From Sporobolomyces roseus (taxonomy: Eukaryota; Basidiomycota; Microbotryomycetes; Sporidiobolales; Sporidiobolaceae): DNA of 64,000 nucleotides. Below the pieces are notes generated by a model, which was not told where the DNA came from, searched no databases, and saw only the letters and a list, made by a program, of their open reading frames with translations. Both the position numbers and the translations under genes were made by a program. Location of the stretch: the NCBI GenBank assembly GCA_016617785.1, contig JADILM010000011.1, positions 62,001 to 126,000 on the forward strand, read 5' to 3'. Below are positions 58,016-64,000 of this stretch, one piece after another (the first letter of the stretch is position 1; each line of letters begins with the position of its first letter).

Positions 58016-61015
58016 ATGAAGAAGTTCCTCGGCAAGACCAAATCGAACACGGCTCGTCCGCAAGCTCCTCTCGATTTCGGCGGTCCCGTCTTGCCTCTTG
58101 GTGCACTTCAAACGTCGAACTGTGAGTATTCCCAAAAGTCTAGCTGTGAGGGTTCAACCTGAATTGACGAAATAAGACTCGCAATCTAGCTTATCCTGCT
58201 TCTTCAGCCGGCGTCAGATCTCCTACCGACAACGGTCTCGTCAGGCCAACTCCCACCTACGGAACCCCAGTACCATCTCCCCTCTTGACCTACACGAATT
58301 CAGCTCCTCCAGTCCAACCTTATCCGACTCCTCCAACTTCAACTTCGAATCATGCCGTTTCTCCAGTCTCGATTAGCCGAGTCATGTCTCCACAAATGAC
58401 AGTACATTCACCTATCACTAGCAATGGAAACGGCTTCTCAGCTATCGATCAATCGGGAGCGATGCAACAGGAAACGGTCGTCGAATCTAATCTCGCCTTC
58501 GATAGCTCCGAGCTTGAGAGCAAGTTGAGCGTCGGGTGAGTAGCTTGATCCTTGGGACAAGAGGAAGAAGTTGAGCTGACCACATTCATTTGTTTCCTCA
58601 GAATTGATTTCGGTACAACTTTCTCGGGAGTGGCTTACGGAAGTTCACGACTCTTCTCGGGTCAGATCCGTCAGATCTTGAGTTGGCCTGGATCTTACGA
58701 GACGTTCAGGAAGGTTCCGACATGTATCGCTTACTATCAAGCCTCGCCCAACGACGAAGCTCAGATCATTGCGTGGGGATTGGAAGCTGCCTCGATGAGC
58801 CTCCGGGAGGGTTTCTACAAGTGAGCTGAATTGCGTCTCTCACTTCCTCCCTTGACGCTGACAAATGTCCCGAACGACAGAGTTGAATGGTTCAAACTCT
58901 TCCTCGACCCTCTAGTACTCAGAGACGGACAACTCGCTGCTTCTGCTCGTTTGCCACAACTTCCAGTCGGCAAACAACCCATCGATGTTGTGACGGACTA
59001 CCTCAGTTGTCTTTGGCGTTATGCGAAAGAGAGAATCGTCGGAGAGATCGGAGCTGTCGCTGATTTGGGTTAATTCACGTTTGTCCTCCTTCTCATGGCA
59101 ATCGTACTAAACCCTCTCCGTTACAGAGGCCGCCGATGTCATTCTCACAGTACCCGCGGCCTGGGATGCTGCCGGTTGCTCGATCATGAGGGAGGCTGCG
59201 ATCAAAGCTGGTATGGTTCAAAGCGCAAGAGGAGGGGATCGAAACTGGCGAGATAGGTTGAGGATCATAACGTGAGCCCTTCTGATGCTCCTGTAGCCTC
59301 TGTGCTATTCTGATCCGTCGACTCTTTCCTAGCGAACCCGAAGCTGCAGCTATTCACGCCTCGACCCTTTCGTCGCTTCACAACCTTCGTCCTTCTCAGT
59401 CCTTCATCATCTGTGATGCAGGAGGAGGTACGGTCGATACGGCTGCGTACAAGCTCATCGGTCAACTCAGTGCACTCGAGATTGCCGAAACTTGCGCACG
59501 AACTGGCGCGAACTGCGGGAGTCTCTTCCTAGACCTCCGTTTCGAAGCGTTGGTCAAATCTCTGTGAGCGAGCTTGCATCATCACTCGAGCTTGACAGTG
59601 CTGACTTGCCTCATGCTCTTGACAGACTTCGAAATCACCCAGTCCATCTCGAACCTTCGTCTTTACTCTCTTTTCGCCACGCTTTCTCTGATTCCGACAA
59701 GCTCATGTATCTCGGAGAAGAAGATGACGATACGCACTTCCGCTTCAACTGTTTCGCGATCGAGGATCAGCAGGACTCTGAGTGCGGTCTCGAGAACGGC
59801 GAATTAGTCATTCCAGGTCGAGTTCTTCGTCGAGATGTGTTTGATCCTGTCATTCGTAAGTTCATCCTTTCTGTACTCTGCGATCATCACTGACCTCACA
59901 CCCCGAGTGAACCAGAACAAGTCCTCGAAATCATCGATCTGCAACTCGCAAAGACTCCTTCAAAGACTGTTCACGCTCTTATCCTCGTTGGAGGTCTCTC
60001 ATCGTCGCAGTGTACGCCGATCTTTCTCTTCAGCATTCTCGAGGGTCTGCTGACGAGAGGTGTGGAGAACAGACCTCTTCCAACGAGTGCAACAAGCCTA
60101 CGCCGGACGCATCAATGTTGTTCGACCGAGAGACTGTGATGTTGCGACTCTACAAGGGGCAGCGAGGTATGGGCTCGGCAAAGCGACCGTCTCGTCAGTT
60201 ATCTCTCCTCGTAGCTATATCATGAGTACGTCGAGCTTTCTTATCTATTCTGATTGTGCACTTTCACTCATTATCTCATTTCGCAGAGTGTCGATTGCCT
60301 GCAGAAGATCAAGATCGGTACACTCGACCAGGCTTCGTGAGTTTGTGCTACTCTCGCTCGTTCACAGTATTCTCTGGTAGACTGGAGGCTGACAGAGTTT
60401 TTCTTCGCTCCTTTCTCTTTCTGCAGATCTCGACAAATGACGCCGGTATCGAAGTGTGCGAGAACAGGTTGAGCTACCTCGTTGCGAAAGGAGCTGTACT
60501 ACGCAAGGGTCAACGACTTCGTTCAAGATTCTGCAAGTATTCTCGCTCTGCTGCCGACTGCCACTTCACCGCGATCCTCTACGTTTCCGACGAAGATCAA
60601 GTATATCGCTACACCGACGAGGGTGAGATAGTAGAGCTCTGCCGCTGGACGTACGTTCGATTTGAGACTGTCATCCGCGTTTGAGAACGGTTCTCATTCA
60701 CTGCTCTTTCACAGGGTCGACCTTTCCCCACTTCCCTCGTTCCAATACCACGCTCAAACGAGTACTGCAGGCTTCTACACCGAGTAAGTCTTGGGCTAGT
60801 TTTGACTCGAGCTGCCTTCATTGACTGACATGCTCTTCGATCAAAAGATTCGACCTTGGACTCATTCTCGATTCTGCCGAAGTTCTCGGTGCGTGCAGTC
60901 TCTTCGACTCAGAGCTATGCCGACTCTGATATTGTGACTATCTGCAGGCGTTCTTCTCGACGACGAGGGAAACGTTTGTGGCAAGGCAACCTTCGAATTC
61001 TTGAACACTGCTTGA
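58016..61015 (+). CDS. HSPA12-like actin-fold ATPase, tandem paralogue
   Basis: Same ATPase fold as its neighbour but with a much shorter disordered N-terminus (about 160 residues, Pro/Ser/Thr-rich). It starts MKKFLGKTKSNTARPQAP. Motifs are SVGIDFGTTFSGVAYGSSR, SWPGSYETFRKVPT, EWFKLFLDPLV, ILTVPAAWDAAGCSIMREAA, IICDAGGGTVDTAAYK and LILVGGLSSSQFLFSRV, ending FEFLNTA at TGA 61013-61015. Intron positions mostly match those of the upstream copy, so the pair arose by tandem duplication. It is convergent with the next gene, 131 bp between the stops. Confidence 0.88.
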
Positions 61016-61146
61016 ATAGCTGTCTCTCGTTTGACATCGATGCGATGAGTCTTGTGTGATAGTATAATTGAGTGTATAATTAGGCAAAGGGTAAGTAATG
61101 AAATACTGGATGCGAGTGAATTCTACCAAGTGTCTATTTGCAAGAG

Positions 61147-63276
61147 TTAGAGACCCCGTCTCTCTTCTTCATCTAGCAGTACCTCCTGCTCTGCTCCGTC
61201 TCCCCTTCTTTGCTCAGACTGCGCTGTAGTGAAGCTATCTGGTACACTATCCCCAGTCTGAAAGCTCCCACTCAGATCGCTTCGGCTCCTTCGAATCGAT
61301 TCCGTCCCTTCACTAGCTATCGTCGACAACCTTCGAACGAGCCTGCCGTCTGACATCCGAACGTAGACGAGGTTTCCGTTTGTCGAACCTGACGAACCGG
61401 TTGCCGAGTGTAGGTGAAAGCCTGAGTCAGGATCTTTCGGAGGAAGAGGGGGAGGGTTGATATCGAAGGTGGGCTCATTTGGAGCTGCGTCGTTCGGAGT
61501 GTGAGGTAAAAGTGGAGCGGAGGATGCGGTCGACGCGGTCGAGAGTCGTTTCGAGGAGAACAGGCGATTGAAGAAGTTCGAAGGAGGTTGAGGAGAGTGC
61601 TGAGACGATGAATCGGGGGAGTTGCTGGCGTCAAGGTCGACAGGTAATGATGAGGGAGTACTATGGGTATTGTTCATCGTGGGTGTCCCTTCTCCTGCCG
61701 ATCTAATCCCTCCAATCTCTTTCATAGCTCCACCTTTCTCGTTCTCCCGATCCTGAGCTTCCGTCGATTCGTAAGGCTGTACTCCCATTAACCATCCTAA
61801 TCCACCCCACACTTTTGCGCTGACCCATGTCGCAGCCCCCGATCTCGTTGCCTTCGCCTCTACTTCGTCGAATGCTTCTGAAGACGATCTCATCCTTCGA
61901 CTGACATAGCTGTACGCTGCCGATGCTTCACTCGCACGCATGTATTGAGCACGATCGAGATGAGAAGGAAGCCAGTCGGGAGAGTCGTGGTGGGAGGAAG
62001 CGGGATGAACGGAGGAAGGGAGAGCGACAATTTCGGCGCGGTGGTTCGAGAGGAGAGCACGAAGCTCTGAAGAAGGGAGGGCGTGAGGCGAGATGACGAA
62101 GGGGACATGGATCGCTTTGTTGTAGAGTCGGACAGTACCCTGTAGAATCAAGAAAGTCAATCTTGTGGAGCCAGAACGAGAAACAGCGAAGTGATATAAC
62201 TTACGAGCCAAAGAAACTGTACAAAGAAGCTCGGTCAGCACTTGCGAGTATGGAGCAGCTAAGTAAAGAGAATGCTTACGCTGACGAAGATAACAATGAA
62301 GAAGCGAACTACCGCAGCGATTGTCCAACCTTTCCAACCATTCGCACCTCCTCGATTGTCGAGAGACGTCCAGCTCACGTCGACATCCCATGGGTGTTCA
62401 CTTGCGGATACTTGACTCTTCCAGACGAACGTAAGGATAAAGTTGACGATCGAAAGCGAAACGTGAAGTCCAGAAACGAAAGTTGTCGAAACGACTGCGA
62501 TCAATCCAAGGGTCGAAGGACGTCGTGTCTGCTCACAGGGTGCGTAATTAGTACGTAGACTCAACAAAAGAGTTTCGAAACTCACTCGAAGGAAGCTGAT
62601 GACGATGAGAGTCAGAATTAAACTGGCAAAGTAGAATGCGAATTCGACCCATCTCACTACTCCTCTCCCTTTCCCACCATATCGAACGATACTGACGATA
62701 GTGGCGATCCAAAGCCACAGATTGAGTGCGAATACAAGAAGGGAGACGACTCCAGCACCGTAACCGATTCGTCGTCGTCGTCGTTGAGCTGTCGAGATTC
62801 TTGCGCGATGGAGCTCTTGTAGGAGTAATCGTGCGTCCGGGCCTGTCGGGCGATTTCCAGTTCATTAGTGTTCTGTTCGCGCTCCCTCACAACTCAGTCA
62901 ACTTACCGCTAACTCCCCAATGTCCTCCTGGCAACGTCAAAATCGTTTCTTCCTCTCCAGCTTGCGCTACCTCCGACTGATACCCAGCCCCAGTATGTAA
63001 CATGACGCTTTCCCTCACATCTCCTCTCCCCAGTAGCTCTGCAAATGTCGCTCCTCCCAACTCAGCCAATCCTTCGAAGTTTCCACTCGGTCGACGGAAC
63101 AATGAGGGTTCCGCAAGATCTGCATCGACAGGGTATGCGCCGATCTCTCCATCGTGGACCGTCTGTGACGGGGATGTCGAGTGATTTGAGCGAAGTGAAA
63201 GTTTTCGAGGGATTTCAGTGAGAGGTGCTTGAGCGTCCGATTCGGCTGATGTCGAACGAAGGCGAAAGTCGAACAT
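61147..63276 (-). CDS. Multi-span membrane protein, uncharacterised
   Basis: Minus-strand gene. The cytosolic N-terminus (MFDFRLRSTSAESDAQAP...) is followed by four hydrophobic spans: GVVSLLVFALNLWLWIATIV, VEFAFYFASLILTLIVISFL, LGLIAVVSTTFVSGLHVSL and AAVVRFFIVIFVSV running into FFVQFLWLVGTV. A C-terminal cytosolic region of about 330 residues is Ser/Pro-rich with possible phosphorylation sites (RRSRSDLSGSF). I do not recognise the family. Upstream in-frame Mets (to 63582) would add a low-complexity extension, so the start is uncertain. Four or five introns. Confidence 0.75.
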
Positions 63277-63627
63277 GAATCCAGTCGATAGTAAGTCTTG
63301 GATAATGTGAGAGGTCGTGAGAAGTGTCGTGTTATGTCGTGAAAGAGTTCGTGAAGGGTAATCGAGGCGGCTCGGTGTAGAGGAGTGAGCGATATATAGG
63401 TCGTGACGTCGACCGGAGGAAGGGAGAAAGAGAGGAGATGTGAGAAGCGCCCGAGAAGGGCTGCCTCCTGAAGTTGAAAAAAGAGAGAAAGGAGGAAGGG
63501 AAGGAAGAGAGAGGAGACTTCGGGTTTTTAGAGTGACGATCTCCCGATCAAATCTCCAATTCATCGTTGATTGTCCGAGCACCGTGCAATGAGAGGTTGG
63601 AGCATCCGCTCTGAGAGTTGGGGGACT

Positions 63628-63831
63628 CTACTCGAGAACCTTCTCAGACTGGAGGAAGCGGTCGAAGGGAGGTCTAGGAAGCGAGTCTACTCTGTTATAG
63701 AGTGGTGGAGAAGGAGAACTTGAGTCGTAGCCGAAGCGAGAAGAGATCGATAGGGGTTCCTCATCCTCACGACCGAAAGCGTTAGATCTCAAGAGTTCGA
63801 AGAAAGTGAGGTTGCACGAACAGGATTTCAT
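63628..63831 (-). CDS. Small hypothetical protein, 67 aa
   Basis: A complete short ORF with codon use like neighbouring genes, starting MKSCSCNLTFFELLRSNAFG and ending LQSEKVLE. It lies between the membrane protein 5' end and the stop of the gene at the right edge, all on the minus strand. It has no recognised domain. It might be a leader ORF of the membrane protein transcript. Confidence 0.35.
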   Translation of the reverse strand: MKSCSCNLTFFELLRSNAFGREDEEPLSISSRFGYDSSSPSPPLYNRVDSLPRPPFDRFLQSEKVLE

Positions 63832-63854
63832 AGCTCCTCCTATCCCTGCCTATA

Positions 63855-64000
63855 CTAATCAATCTCGTGAATATCCGTCACTACTGGTTCCACCTTTTCT
63901 GTCCCGTTCCCGGTCGTTCTACCTTTCTTCAACAAGCTCTCCTTCAGCATCTCCTCTCTCACTCCGCGTGCCCATCGTTCTGCCTGCTCTTCGTCCTCCT
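63855..64000 (-). CDS. C-terminal end of a gene running off the right edge
   Basis: An open frame from the right edge to a TAG at 63857-63855, encoding a charged helical tail (EDEEQAERWARGVREEMLKE ... VTDIHEID). The rest lies outside the window and no family can be named. Confidence 0.5.
   Translation of the reverse strand, partial: EDEEQAERWARGVREEMLKESLLKKGRTTGNGTEKVEPVVTDIHEID

Overview
The window looks like a chromosomal segment of an intron-rich basidiomycete fungus, probably a yeast of the Microbotryomycetes type. That placement is inferred from many short GT-AG introns with CTGAC/CTGAT branch sites, the codon style and the gene families; it was not tested by a search. Both flanks are ordinary, gene-dense chromosome with housekeeping genes mostly a few hundred bases apart.

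The centre of interest is a 14.5 kb interval without intact protein genes (5603-20133). Most of it is a giant inverted repeat: left arm 5773-12335 (6,563 bp), a unique core 12336-13699 (1,364 bp), and right arm 13700-20313 (6,614 bp). The arms differ by only a few single bases I could find and one extra 51-bp tandem unit. Each arm carries seven intact tRNA genes (Ala-CGC, Gly-GCC, Val-AAC, then Val-AAC, Gly-GCC, Asp-GTC, Ile-AAT) plus a broken tRNA-Ala. The Gly/Val pairs inside each arm are themselves arranged as an older, decayed inverted duplication, and a 206-bp hairpin sits further in. The inner arm DNA is strongly CpG-poor compared with the flanks. A unique core flanked by inverted arms packed with tRNA genes recalls the regional centromeres of fission yeast and Candida tropicalis. 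I propose this as a candidate centromere or heterochromatic island; this is an inference from layout only.

Left flank (1-5602): the 5' part of a membrane-anchored amidohydrolase, a weak small ORF, the proteasome-associated deubiquitinase UBP6, and a DAHP synthase reading toward the repeat. Right flank (20134-27702): TAH18, whose last exon lies inside the right arm so that the left arm holds a duplicated 3' fragment of it, then divergent DPH6, then DUS4.

Further right: two tandem MFS sugar transporters (28381-35219) sharing a conserved 4-nt microexon and two unusually conserved introns; a telobox-Myb protein (35689-39093); a multi-span membrane protein and a divergent hypothetical gene whose start codons lie within 7 nt; a METTL13-like methyltransferase; a MAPEG-like membrane protein; an NAD(P)-dependent reductase; a large SHPRH/IRC20-like SNF2-RING protein (46454-53191); two tandem HSPA12-like actin-fold ATPases; a basidiomycete-type membrane protein; and the tail of one more gene at the right edge. 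Coordinates for multi-exon genes run from proposed start to stop codon and include introns; I read splice sites by eye.
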